A stretch of DNA of 64,000 bases from Morinoia aosen (Eukaryota; Arthropoda; Malacostraca; Amphipoda; Talitridae), in NCBI GenBank assembly GCA_030386875.1, contig CM059568.1, forward strand, positions 30,436,120 to 30,500,119, in the 5' to 3' direction. Under the pieces are notes generated by a model. It searched no databases and was not told the origin of the DNA. It worked only from the letters and a program-made list of their open reading frames with translations. Shown here in pieces: positions 20,813 to 31,356 of this stretch (within the stretch, counting starts at the first letter, position 1; each line of letters begins with the position of its first letter). The translations under genes were made by a program, and so were the position numbers.

Positions 20813-22046
20813 TGTCGATACCGTCGTGCGGTCGACGTGAGGGTTCGTGGAAAAGGGGGCTGTCTTCTGTGCAGCTACCTTTTTCCGGGGCGCTAGCTTT
20901 TCTTCGCAGCTGCCCTTCCTGAGGTTCGTGTGGGTACCGCCTACGTCGTAATCAGTCCGCTAGGGCAACAGAAGTAAATTCTGTTAGTGCCGAACTACGG
21001 CGGTACCGTTGTGTGTGGGGGTGAGGTTAGTGTGGGTACCACCTGCGCCGTATTCAGTAAGCTAGGGCAACAGAAGTAAATTCTGTTATGTGCCGAACTA
21101 CGGTGGTACCGCTAGGGTGAGGTGTGTGTGTGGGTACCGCCTACGCCGTATTCAGTCCGCTAGGGCAACAGAAGTAAATTCAGTTTTGTGCCGAACTACG
21201 GCGGTACCGTTAGGATGACGAGCAACTGTCTGCGCCGTATGAGACCGCTAGGGCAACAGAAGTGAATTCTGTTAGTGCCGAACTGCGACAGCGTCTTCCT
21301 AATCGACCAACTATGCGAAGTAGTTAGTCCTTCCGAGGTGGCTCCTTAAACCCCTTATTAGGCGAGGTTTCGTTTGAGACTAAAGGCCATTTTACACTGG
21401 GGGTGTCTTCGCGCTCCACACCGTCGCTCCATCCATGTTCTGCAAATTATTCTGACAGTATTGCAAGAGTAATACTGAAGATTACTGTCTCGGGGGAATT
21501 AGCTCAGAATAAAGAGGCAATGTAAAAGCAATTCGGTGTGAACTTATGCTCAACCCTCTAGTGGGAGGATCTATAAAAAGTTCAGCGTCGCTCCACACCG
21601 TCGCTCCACACCGCTAGTGTAAAATGAACTTTAGGCCGGTGGCAATAAGGAGAAAAGAAACTCTTTTGACCTCAGGGTTTCACTTGTTTGATGCTGAATC
21701 TCTTTGAAGTCCCTATTACATACACTGATATATTTTAACAAAGACAGTGATTTATTTTCTATTACAAAAATAGTGCGTACAGACGTGAGCTACTGCATAA
21801 CAGGGTACAACACTCAAAATTGCATTTAAAATATTAGTCGTATTTAGCTAGATGACACAAGAAACATTGGAATATCGAGATTTAATACAAATGATATTCA
21901 AGGGCTAACTAAAGCAAATGCACAAACGCAACATCAGCGTGGAGAAATACACAAGTCGGCGTCCAGAGAGCTGGACACATGAAGAAAATACTTAAGATTA
22001 TGGGTAACTAACACAAAAGGCTCGACAACCCCTGTGCGGCCTGACA
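20813..22046 (-). mobile_element. 3' LTR of the Gmr1-like element
   Basis: It starts TGTCGATACCG and ends GGCCTGACA on the plus strand. It has four units of about 100-110 bp (20.93-21.29 kb), each bounded by GGTACC[G/A]CC and GG[C/T]GGTACC or a relic of these, and so able to form a hairpin. It carries a MITE absent from the other LTR, which explains its greater length. Confidence 0.93.
21381..21633. mobile_element. MITE inserted in the 3' LTR
   Basis: The termini TAAAGGCCATTTTACACT and AGTGTAAAATGAACTTTA are imperfect inverted repeats. The inside repeats CGCTCCACACCGTCGCTCC near both ends. The 5' LTR lacks the segment, which gives an empty site (GACTAAGGTCTG). The duplication is probably TA or TAA. 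Confidence 0.8.
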
Positions 22047-22068
22047 CGCCCGGGGGAGGGTGTCTCTG

Positions 22069-23055
22069 CTACGATAGCCGAGACAGGAAATCTGCAAAGT
22101 GGTTGTCGACTCCCGGAAGGTGTTCTGCTCGGAACCTGAAAAGGCTGAAATACAAAGCCCAGCGTTTCAATCGGGGGTTCAACTTGTCTGCCTGTTGCAA
22201 ATAAAGGAGCGGTCGATGGTCGGTTTGTAATACAAATTCTCGTCCATACAGGTAGACCTCAAACTTCTGTAGAGCCCAGTAGATGCTTAACGCTTCTTTT
22301 TCAATGGTAGAATAGTTTATTTCTGCTCCTCTCAGTCGACGTGAAGCATATGCTACCGGCGCGTAGTGACGGAAGTCTCGTTTGCTTGGCTGGAGGAGAG
22401 CTGCTCCAAGTCCAGTTTGGGAGGCATCTGTCTTCAGAATGAAAGGACATCTGGGGTCTGGTAACTGTAAGACCGGTCTCTTGACTAACGCTATCTTCAA
22501 ACTTTCGAACAGATCTTCTGTTGTATCGGTCCACGGTATTTGTTCTGGGGAGTTCTTCTATAGGAAATCATGGAGTTTAGATGTCAGTTGAGAGTAGTTA
22601 GGAATGTACTGTTGGTAGTACCCAACTGTACCGAGAAAACTTCGGAGCTCCCGTTTGGTTTTTGGGAGTGGAGCCGATTTCAAGGCTTCGACTCGGTTCT
22701 CCAGAGGCTGGATCTGATTACTGCTCAGTTGATGACCCAAATACTGGAGGCTGTCAAATCCGAATTTGCATTTGGACGGCTTCGCTTTAAGGCCATGTCG
22801 AGAGAGAGCTTCGAAGAGTTTAGCTAGTGCTGTGCAATGATCTTCCCAGGTTGTCGAGGCGGTTAAGATGTCGTCCATGTAGACCTCGGTATCTTGCAGT
22901 CCTGCAGTGACTTGACGTATAAGGCGGGAAAAAGTGGCTGGAGCATTTGCTAGGCCGAAAGGCAGTACGTTGAATTCATAGAGGCCAGACCTAGTTTTGA
23001 AAGCGGTGTATTAGCGGGACTCAGGGTGTAGAGGTACTTGCCAATATCCACTGGT
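22069..23055 (-). pseudogene. Gmr1-like pol: second part of RT, and RNase H
   Basis: After the solo LTR, RT resumes with SGYWQVPLHPES, LPFGLANAPATF, YMDDI and FLGTVGYYQQYIP. RNase H follows with KTDASQTGLG, STIEKEALSIYWAL and TDHRPLLYL, ending at DFLSRLS, 22 bp before the LTR. Stops TAA 23011-23013 and TAG 22558-22560 break the frame. With the solo LTR and its duplicated CAGA removed, the frame matches that of gag. Confidence 0.92.
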
Positions 23056-23059
23056 CAGA

Positions 23060-24616
23060 TGTAAAGTATTCACACTTGCAGGAAGTTTAGAAACGAATAT
23101 ATAAGTTTATTCACGTTTTATTGAAAGATTCTAAAATAGCCGCAAGGCCACACAACTAATTTTAAAGAGCCGTACAGGCCGAACACGTTAATAATTTTAA
23201 AGAGCCGTACAGGCCGAACACGTTAATAATTTTAAAGAGCCGTACAGGCCGAACACGTTAATAATTTTAAAGAGCCGTACAGGCCGCGTATAGAGTATTT
23301 TTAGAGAAGGATTTATTTAATATTTTTTATTATTTTATTGGTTTAAGTTAAAACTTAGCGCTTAGAGCGCTTGATTAAAAAATCTTTCGCTTTACCTAAA
23401 AAAAATGGCATAAGTGACACGGGTGCTCGTTAAGTTAAATTACACCACAAGAGAAGCAACAGCTAACATTACAGGTGTGACAAAGTAGGTAGGTGAACCT
23501 ATTGCACTAGAGCAGTATTAACAAGCTGCTGCATCCGAACTAACAAGTCAGCGGTTGACGCCATTAAGCGATCAGCAGGACTGCTGCAACCGCACTTGCA
23601 GGCTATGCAGTAAACGAGTTTTAAGGAAGAGCAGCAAGAACCGGCCGGTCTGGGCAGCTTCCTGGAAGGACAAATGGGTTCTTTGAGTAAACAGAAAAGA
23701 AACTATAAAATTAGGTCAGTAGGTAATTCAAGTTATGCCCGACAATAAATTACAAGATATTTAAGCTCCTAGAACGCACCCCACAGTAGCGCCAGCAAGC
23801 CCCAGAATCGCACTCGAGTCCTGACAGGAGGACATACTAGGAGCGGAAACAAACACAAATTAACATGGGTCGCTACGACGGTAGAATAGAGACTTAATAT
23901 TTCAGATCACGAATCTCAGTAATTCCAACAACCAGCGAGCTCTCACCCAAGTTAATTTCCACTCGGTGGGTCGATAAGCCACTTCCAGAGGTTGTTCAAA
24001 GTAACGGAAAAAAAAGATGAAAATAGTGGTAGAACGGTGTTCAGGCGAAAGTACGTAATCAAGTAAGTAGTTCATAGAGGGGAGATGAAACAAGCACTAA
24101 GGCAATATAACTAAAGCTAGATGAATTCAGGAAGAAACCGTAACAGTTTCCTCCAGGTATCAGGAATTCACCTTAAGCAAGTAGGTTTACACACTTCAGA
24201 AGAAGCACTTCAAATGGTTAAGAACTCCCTCCGAAGTAGTTTACTGGCCACTGGCCTTTTAATTTAGTTAGAATTATTAACGACCTGAACACCAAGATAA
24301 TGTCTCAAAACAAAAATAAAGAAATTCACAACACACGCATACAAACTTAAACAAAGCAAAAATAGGAAAGTAAGTGAAGGAAAGGAATACATAACCTCGT
24401 GGCTACGTAAGAGGTAATAAATGGTACCCTCCAGGTGCTGCTCAGCCTGCCGCTGCTCCAGTCAAAGTGTCAATGCCGATCTATCTTCTAAAAAATCATC
24501 CGCCCACCATACCTTTACTCCGCTCAAGCTCCGCGGCAACAAATGACTGCAAGAAAGCGGCGTATGGCTCTGCCACCAAAGGCAATACGACGAGTATGTG
24601 GGAAGAATTTTCCACA
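23060..24616. mobile_element. Solo LTR (1,557 bp) of another LTR retrotransposon
   Basis: TGTAAAGTATTC...AATTTTCCACA has TG...CA ends and is flanked by CAGA at 23056-23059 and 24617-24620. It interrupts RT between motif A and SGYWQVPL. No gene lies within it. It matches neither BEL LTR in the window and its family is unknown. Orientation cannot be set. Confidence 0.88.
23154..23290. repeat. 35-bp tandem repeat, four copies, in the solo LTR
   Basis: The unit TTAATAATTTTAAAGAGCCG plus TACAGGCCGAACACG is almost identical in all copies. The first copy starts with AACTAATTTT and the last diverges after CAGGCCG. Confidence 0.95.
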
Positions 24617-24620
24617 CAGA

Positions 24621-25972
24621 TCCATTTTGCTGAATATTGTTTTGCCAGCTAAATTGGTGAAAATAGCAGTGGTGTCTGCTATCGGCTCGGCATCAAATAC
24701 TGTCTGGCTGTTGAGGTGCCTGCAGTCCAGACAAAATCGGTGGGTTCCGTCTTTCTTCCGGACGGCAAGGAGCGGTGAATAGTAAGGTGATGTGGATGGC
24801 GTCACGATTCCAATCATCATCCACTTCTCTAAACTTGACCGCAGTTCAGGCTCCAGCGCTAAGGGAAGTGGATACGAATGTTGAAGTCGAAAACTGGAAG
24901 GATCCTTCAATTTTATTTCATGAACTGCCCGGCTGGTTCTACCGGGAGTATCTGTGAAAAGATCGCGATATTCTTCAAGAAGTTCCTGGAGTTCTGAGCG
25001 TTGTGTTGTAGTCAACGTAGAGGAGATGAGACAGTCTTCAATGGTTTCTCCGACGGGTGACGGTATCTCTGGTTCTTTCCGGTCGAGTTCTTCTTCTTCG
25101 CAGGTAGGTTCTAGGGCGAGGCCAACCGCTGCAAATGCTTCCTCTACTCTCACGTCGTCCTCCTCGCGATCTGTCTCGCTTGGTGAGGCGGAACTTTGCT
25201 GCTCCCGGTCGTGGTACTGGCGGAGGAGGTTGATGTGATAAACTTTGTTGTTTCCATCCACGTCCAATGTATAGGTATAGGTTCCCAGGCGTGATTTCAC
25301 TGTATAGGGACCTTTCCAAGTCATAAGTAGCTTCTTTCGAGAATCGGGCAGAAATACGAGGACTTTATCTCCTTGCTTTAGAGTTCGCATCTTGGTACGT
25401 CTGTTGAAGAACTTGGCGCTTTTCTCTTGGCTCCTGTTTAGATTCTCGCGAGCGATTTTCCATGTTTCTTTCAATCGGTGCTTCATTTCCATTAGATACT
25501 GAGCAGTGCTCGTGTCGTCTTGCAAGCTTTCCTCTGTCCAGCATTCTTTGAGCACGGTTAAAGGTCCACGGGCGCGATGGCCGTAGATGAGTTCGAAAGG
25601 AGAATACCCGGTTGAGGCCTGAGGAGCGTCTCGATAAGCAAAAAGGAGGGAAGGAAGATAGAGGTCCCAGTCTCGCGGCTGTTCTACGGCTAATTTCCGC
25701 AACATGACTTTGAGCGTGCCATTGAAGCGTTCGACTATGCCGTTCGATTGGGCATGGTATAATGGCGTCAATCGGTGCTGGATACCGACGAGTTTCAGGA
25801 AAGCTTCGAAGGTTGCAGCTGTGAACTGAGTGCCGTTGCCGCTTGTTAGCGTGTGAGGGAAACCAACTCTGCTGCAGATTTCGAGTAGCTCCTGGGTGAC
25901 TGTTTCTGCATCTATATGTCTGAGCGGGGCTGCGTCTGCGTACCGAGTTGCTTGATCCACCACGGTGAGATT
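24621..25972 (-). pseudogene. Gmr1-like pol: integrase core, GPY/F module and first part of RT
   Basis: It continues the upstream frame after TAA 25973-25975. The integrase core has TVVDQATRYADAAPLR, then SGNGTQF (the middle Asp of DDE replaced by Gly, codon GGC 25838-25840) and HAQSNGIVERFNG with the Glu kept. The GPY/F-type module follows (WKGPYTVKSRLGTYTYTL, VYHINLLRQY), then an acidic linker, and RT from EKWMMIGIVTPS through LLAVRKKDGTHRFCLDCRHLN to KMDL, where the solo LTR starts. This order places integrase before RT. Confidence 0.92.
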
Positions 25973-28108
25973 TTATCGGTGGCCACGTGCCGAAGCTGGT
26001 TGTAATGGGCCTACCAAATCAACACTTAGCGCGGAGAATGGAGTGGTGATCGGTGGGGTTGAGATAGGTGCCTTTCTTGGTCGAGATGGAGCGTGCGTCT
26101 GGCAGGTATGACAGGAGTGACAGTATTGGGCCACATCTTTTGCTAGGGACGGCCAATAAAAATCTCGTTCTAGTCGAGCCTGAGTCTTCTTTTGAGAATA
26201 ATGGCCAGCAAGTGGATTGTCGTGAGCCATTTCCAAGGTTTGTGGGCGCACGCTTGCAGGGGCTACAAGTTGATGGGTTTCCTGACCGTCTCGTAACGTT
26301 TTCTGATGGAGAACGCCGTCATGGAGTTCAAAGGTAATGACTCTGCCACCCTTGTGCGTTTCTTCTTTGCCGGTGTCAACTTTCTTGAATAAAAGCTGCA
26401 ATGTTTTGCACTCCCGCTGTAATTTCTTGATGTCTTCTTTGTTGTGTTGCAATATATCGACAGTGCTTGGTGCGGCAGGGGGATCTTCGATCGCTTTTGC
26501 TGCTGCCCTTGTGACAACGTGAGAGACTTCTGCAGCAACTGGTTGCTCTTCATAGTCGGTCATATGTTCTTCGAAGGAGGTGGTTCCGGGGACTCGGCCG
26601 AGGATGACATCATGGGAGAGCTCTTCCATGGCTACGGCTGTCACCTCTCCGTGGTAATAGGGGCAAACGAGAGAGACCTGGGCAAGAGGCGCCTCGAAGG
26701 AATGATTGTTGGCCAGCCGAACGGTAATTTCTTTCTTCAAAATGGCGTCAGCTGGGACGAGAGCCTTCTTGACGAAGACCGCTGTTGCTCCTCCATCGAG
26801 TAGTACTTGAACGGGTTGTTGGTTCACGGTGCCGGAGCATGTTTCCAGCTGTTCCAATTCGATCAGCTTGTTCGAGGCGATGTGATTGCATGCTACTGGG
26901 GGAATATCGTCGTATTCATCTGCTTCTTCATGCGTTGCTAGATTGTTTACTCGAGCGGTAGTACTGGAGATAGGTGGGCTTGCATGGGCTGCTCCATTAC
27001 TGTGACCATCACCTTGCCTCCTCTGCAATTGGCGGCACTCATCACTGGAATGCGATCGGTTGGGGCCATGAAAAGTACAGTAAAATCCATTGTAAGGTCC
27101 TCGTTGTTCGCGCTGCGGAGTGTTGACCGATCCTGAGCTGGTGGGACTACCACGTGTGCTAGAAGTTCTTGGCGGCGTTCCTCGAGAGTTGTTGCTGGAG
27201 TTGGGTGATCTTGCTGGAGTGCTCGGGGCTCGGACAGGAAATGTCGAGCGTCGCTCTGGTGCCACTGATGCTTTGAGTGCTGGAGGGCCCGCATCCGTCG
27301 TTGATGTCAGTGTGCGACCCTTACAAAGCTGATGGAGCGATGTATGAGGTCTTGCTTGTAAGAAGCTATCACCTTGCTCTCCTAGGCTTGCGACTGTGTT
27401 ACCACCCCTGTCACGCAATTGAGTAGCGAGGAAGGGCAGCAAGCTTGAATAAGCTCGGTCAACAATAAGGAAGTCACGAAGAGTCTTGTAGTTGGCTTCG
27501 ATGTTGCATCCTTTTAACCAAGCGTCAAAGGCTTGTTCGAGTCGCCGTAGGTAACGTGACATATTGTCGCCTTCTTCTGGCTTCAATTCGTAGTAGTTGG
27601 CACGTAGTTTTGCCGGATTAACTTTATGAGCATCTAGTAAGAGCAATTTAATTTTAGGAAGCTTGAAGCGATCTGCTGCGGGCAGGGTATCGATGAGTCG
27701 ACGTTCCTTCGGTGTGATCAAATTATGGAGCATGACAACAGCATCGACTTCAGTAAATCCAATCGCTGTGGTGTGAGTACAGAAGCGTTGCAAAAATTCG
27801 TCCATCCTTTCTTTCGTGGGATCGAATGGAGCCGGTGGAGGTATCTTCACTCTAGCATTTTGAGGAGCGATTTGAGCATCGAGTTGTTGGAGTCTGAGCT
27901 CGTGGTCTCGTTGTGCTGCTTCTCGTTCCGCTGCTCGTTCTGCGGCTTCTCGTTCCGCTGCTCGTTCTGCGGCTTCTCGTTCTGCTGCTCGTTCTGCGGC
28001 TTCTTCCAAATGCCTCAGGCGGCTGGTAAATTCTTCCCGGTACTCCGCATCGGTGGGAGTGAGGCCGAGGACTTCGACGTCTTCTCGAGCTTTAGCGACG
28101 AGGTTCAT
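25973..28108 (-). pseudogene. Gmr1-like gag, protease and integrase zinc domain
   Basis: 711 codons. Residues 33-67 are an Ala/Glu/Arg coiled coil made of a 9-residue repeat (27-bp DNA repeat, 27.90-28.00 kb). The gag core follows (FDPTKERMDEFLQRF, ...LRANYYELKPEEGDNMSRYL), then a Ser/Pro/Arg-rich region and one Cys/His motif (CTFHGPNRSHSSDEC). The protease carries LLDGGATAVFV (DGG, not the usual D-S/T-G). The HHCC zinc domain (MAHDNPLAGH...CHSCHTCQ) is followed by the first integrase Asp in SVDLVGPL. The frame stops at TAA 25973-25975, inside integrase. Confidence 0.9.
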
Positions 28109-28191
28109 CTTGTTTTAGTGATGCGGTGTCCGCGTAGTTGATTAGAACCCAGAAATCCACGGCAACGTTGGTAGTCGCGCAAAGCTTCTGG

Positions 28192-28209
28192 GTCCCTGTT
28201 CGGGCGCCA
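28192..28209 (-). other. Primer-binding site complementary to tRNA-Lys3
   Basis: Minus strand TGGCGCCCGAACAGGGAC, five bases after the LTR end. It is a perfect 18-base complement of the 3' end of animal tRNA-Lys(UUU), the primer also used by lentiviruses. Confidence 0.93.
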
Positions 28210-28214
28210 GAATA

Positions 28215-29296
28215 TGTCGATACCGTCGTGCGGTCGACGTGAGGGTTCGTGGAAAAGGGGGCTGTCTTCTGTGCAGCTACCTTTTTCCGGGGCGCTAGCC
28301 TTTCTTCGCAGCTGCCCTTCCTGAGGTTCGTGTGGGTACCGCCTACGCCGTAATCAGTCCGCTAGGGCAACAGAAGTAAATTCTGTTAGTGCCGAACTAC
28401 GGCGGTACCGTTGTGTGTGGGGGTGAGGTTAGTATGGGTACCACCTGCGCCGTATTCAGTCCGCTAGGGCAACAGAAGTAAATTCTGTTATGTGCCGAAC
28501 TACGGTGGTACCGCTAGGGTGAGGTGTGTGTGTGGGTACCACCTGCGCCGTATTCAGTCCGCTAGGGCAACAGAAGTAAATTCTGTTATGTGCCGAACTA
28601 CGGTGGTACCGCTAGGGTGAGGTGTGTGTGTGGGTACTGCCTACGCCGTATTCAGTCCGCTAGGGCAACAGAAGTAAATTCAGTTTTGTGCCGAACTACG
28701 GCGGTACCGTTAGGATGACGAGCAACTGTCTGCGCCGTATGAGACCGCTAGGGCAACAGAAGTGAATTCTGTTAGTGCCGAACTGCGACAGCGTCTTCCT
28801 AATCGACCAATTATGCGAAGTAGTTAGTCCTTCCGAAGTGGCTCCTTAAATCCCTTATTAGGCGAGGTGTCGTTTGAGACTAAGGTCTGTGGCAATAAGG
28901 AGAAAGGAAACTCTTTTCACCTCAGGGTGTGACTTGTTTATAGCTGAATCTCTTTGAATTCCCTATTACATACACTGATATATTTTAACAAAGACAATGA
29001 TTTATTTTCTATTACAAAAATAGTGCGTACAGACGTGAGCTACTGCATAACAGGGTACAACACTCAAAATTGCATTTAAAATGTTAGTCGTATTTAGCTA
29101 GATAACACAAGAAACATTGGGATATCGAGATGTAATACAAATGATATTTAAGGGCTAACTAAAGTAAATGCACAAACGCAACATCAGCGCGGAGAAATGC
29201 ACAAGTCGGCGTTCAGAGAGCTGGACACATGAAGAAAATACTCAAGATTATGGGTAACTAACACAAAAGGCTCGACAACCCCTGTGCGGCCTGACA
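28215..29296 (-). mobile_element. 5' LTR of the Gmr1-like element
   Basis: Same ends as the 3' LTR. It has five hairpin units instead of four (the second is duplicated, 28.43-28.65 kb) and lacks the MITE. Scattered substitutions separate the two LTRs, so the insertion is not very recent. Confidence 0.93.
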
Positions 29297-29301
29297 CTAA
29301 G

Positions 29302-29844
29302 CAACGACAGCTTTTTGAACATGAATATTGTTCACTTTGCTTGACGACGAACTATTGTGCCACAAAACGAAAGCGGTCTTAAAATGCGTATTTTACCTAC
29401 CGACTCTCCAAGTAGTTCGTTCAGTGTCTCTACTCTAGAGTTCGGTCAGTCAAAATATGTTATTCATATTCCCGCAAAAGAATGAAATACTAATGAAATT
29501 CTCACAACATATCGTGGTAAAAATTACGACAGTAATATATAATCGTACAATTTGAAATACTTTAGTCTTCTTATCCAAATGAACATGTAGTTGAACTTAT
29601 TCGGACCCACAGGCTGCTATACTGAAATTTGACTATTGTACTAGACTTAAGAAACGTTCTACCTCTGTATCACCTGTGGTAAATAAATTGTGTAAAATTC
29701 TTTAGATTGTATCGATAGAGAATGATCTATAGAATAGCGGTATTTGGCATGCATCACAGGTGTATGCGAGATCTGGCGGTATCTGGCATGCAGCACGGGT
29801 GATCATGATAGAAGGGGGCAGCGGCTAGCTTTTGACACGAGCGC
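29302..29844 (-). repeat. Outer right arm of the composite transposon, with a CR1-like 3' end inserted
   Basis: 29302-29592 is the reverse complement of about 14040-14335. 29593-29710 is a direct copy of the CR1-like LINE 3' end (13.89-14.0 kb), a severely truncated insertion. 29711-29844 completes the terminal repeat (complement of 14003-14030 and 12392-12495). Confidence 0.85.
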
Positions 29845-29852
29845 GGCCGGGC

Positions 29853-31230
29853 ATCATGAAAATATTATGAAATGCATCCCTTTTTTGTAGAACTACATCG
29901 GGTGAGGTGGTGCTATTGTGAGTTATAAGGTGGGAAAAATGGGTCCAATGTGTGTGCATTTTTGTTTTGAAATTAGGTAGCAAAGAAGGTTTCCTCTATT
30001 GTTCCTATGTGAGTATGCTGTTATGCTGTGTACTGTGTTTATGTCTCCTAGAAAGTAGGTTGAGTGCGGTCTATTGAAAAGCGTGTGAAAGTCTATGAAG
30101 TGTAGGTAGTCTGTTCTTGGTAGTGTATATGTAGTACCGATAGTGATTGGTCCCTGAAGCGTATCTATTGTTACTGCTATTATATCTGTATTAAAATTAT
30201 CGTGAAGTCTGTACGAAATGCTTTTCTTGAGTGCTATTGCGGTGCCTGCGTGATTTTCGTTTAACTTATTTAAATAAAATTTATTGTAATTAAAGATTTT
30301 AAGAGGTTGATTGTTTATACGACAGTGACTATTGATGAGTATTATGTCTGGGTCGAGCATGTTATATATGTTGGATAAAGGGATTCTATTGATGTTCCAA
30401 GATTGTACGTTGTGTTGTATTATTGTTATTTTCTTAAAAGTCATTTTTGAGCAATTATTATTATTTTTTTTTGTGGCTTCTACTATTGATTGGTGTCTTG
30501 GATGGTCTATGAAGTCCTCGTGCGGAATGATGTTTATTTTAGTTCATGTATATTGGACCCTTTTGTTTTTATGTATTCCAGTAAGGTTTGTGATCTCATT
30601 TCTTGAACGGTCAATTTTATCCTTTGTCATTTTCTTTTCTGTTGAGTTCTTGGATGTACCATTCTATCGGGGGCGGCTCTTCAGGGATTGGTGAGTTGTC
30701 GATAAAGTTCCTGTATAGTTTAATATGAAAGTTGTGTTTGTTGTCAAGTACTATGGTTGAATTTCCCATGTCGTCACTTATCTTGCATTTTGTTTTTGCT
30801 TCTGTATCCGTGGTTTCCTACATTTGCTCCTGCTCACATTCTAGACAGACATCTACCGTTTTTTCCTGTTCTGTTTCCATCTCCTGTGGTGTTTGTTCTG
30901 ATTTGTAAAAGAAATTGAAAATTGCGGCTGAGTCACCATCTGGGAAGGTGGTATCAATGTTGAAATTCATTTTTAAGGAATTGTGATAAAAGGTCGCCAA
31001 ATCTTTGGCTTCAATTGACTGCTGCTATGTGTTCTTCTAAGATGAGTGCTGTAAGTTTATATGCGTTTGTGTAGTTGAAGTGAGAGTGTGCTCTGGGGGG
31101 TTAGGCTGCTGAATTGCATGTTTCGCTATTTCTGTGTGGGTGTTGCGGGTTCTTTGATGTTGTTCTTGCTTTTCGTTATCTATTTTTTGTTCCGTAAAAT
31201 TAACACTCCTTAGTCGGACTATCATTAAGA
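29853..31230 (-). pseudogene. Jockey-like LINE: end of ORF1 and endonuclease of ORF2
   Basis: From the right: the end of ORF1 (VNFTEQKIDNEKQEQ; CLECEQEQM at 30.82 kb), then ORF2 from about 30444 with an apurinic-type endonuclease, IQHNVQSWNINR, DPDIILINSH, NHAGTAIALKKS, LGDINTVH. The endonuclease nicks target DNA for target-primed reverse transcription. A frameshift near 29.93 kb precedes STTSPDVVLQKRDAFHN; the gene is then cut at 29852 by the composite transposon and resumes at 12391. Confidence 0.88.
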
Positions 31231-31317
31231 ATTTAAAGACGAAAAATACAGCACGGACAGGTATCGTATTTAATATAATTTAACAAAGCTAAGTATAATA
31301 TATCTGAATTAGTCAAT

Positions 31318-31356
31318 TTTGAACGTTTCGGAGACCATCTCCATCTTCAGTAAGTC
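31318..31356 (-). ncRNA. Hammerhead-type ribozyme core at a Penelope end
   Basis: The minus strand reads CTGAAGA, then TGGAGATGGTCTCC (able to form stem II), then GAAACG, which fits CUGANGA-stem II-GAAA. A second version on the plus strand at about 32768-32795 has CTGAAGA, TGGAGCTGGTCTTC, GAAACG. Penelope elements are known to carry minimal hammerheads; a cleavage site was not pinned down. Confidence 0.5.

Larger units (their letters stand above)
20813..29296 (-). mobile_element. Gmr1-like Ty3/gypsy LTR retrotransposon, complete but inactive
   Basis: Two direct LTRs (20813-22046, 28215-29296) flank one minus-strand gag-protease-integrase-RT-RNase H frame. CTAAG is duplicated at 20808-20812 and 29297-29301. 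Integrase lies before RT, the pol order of the Gmr1 group and the reverse of ordinary Ty3/gypsy. The copy is dead: three nonsense codons, loss of an integrase catalytic Asp, and a 1,557-bp solo LTR inside RT. Confidence 0.92.
12392..29844. mobile_element. Composite: large TIR DNA transposon with nested insertions
   Basis: Both ends carry (T)GCGCTCGTGTCAAAAGC in opposite orientation, and GGCCGGGC flanks both sides (12384-12391, 29845-29852), an 8-bp target duplication. Removing insertions (CR1-like LINEs at 12496-14002 and about 29593-29710, Harbinger 15572-17589, SINE-like about 20551-20795, Gmr1-like 20813-29296 with its duplication) leaves colinear inverted arms of about 1.6 kb around about 1.8 kb of unique DNA. 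No transposase was recognised, so the superfamily is open. An 8-bp duplication fits hAT, P or Merlin groups; long arms fit Mutator or foldback types. Confidence 0.75.
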
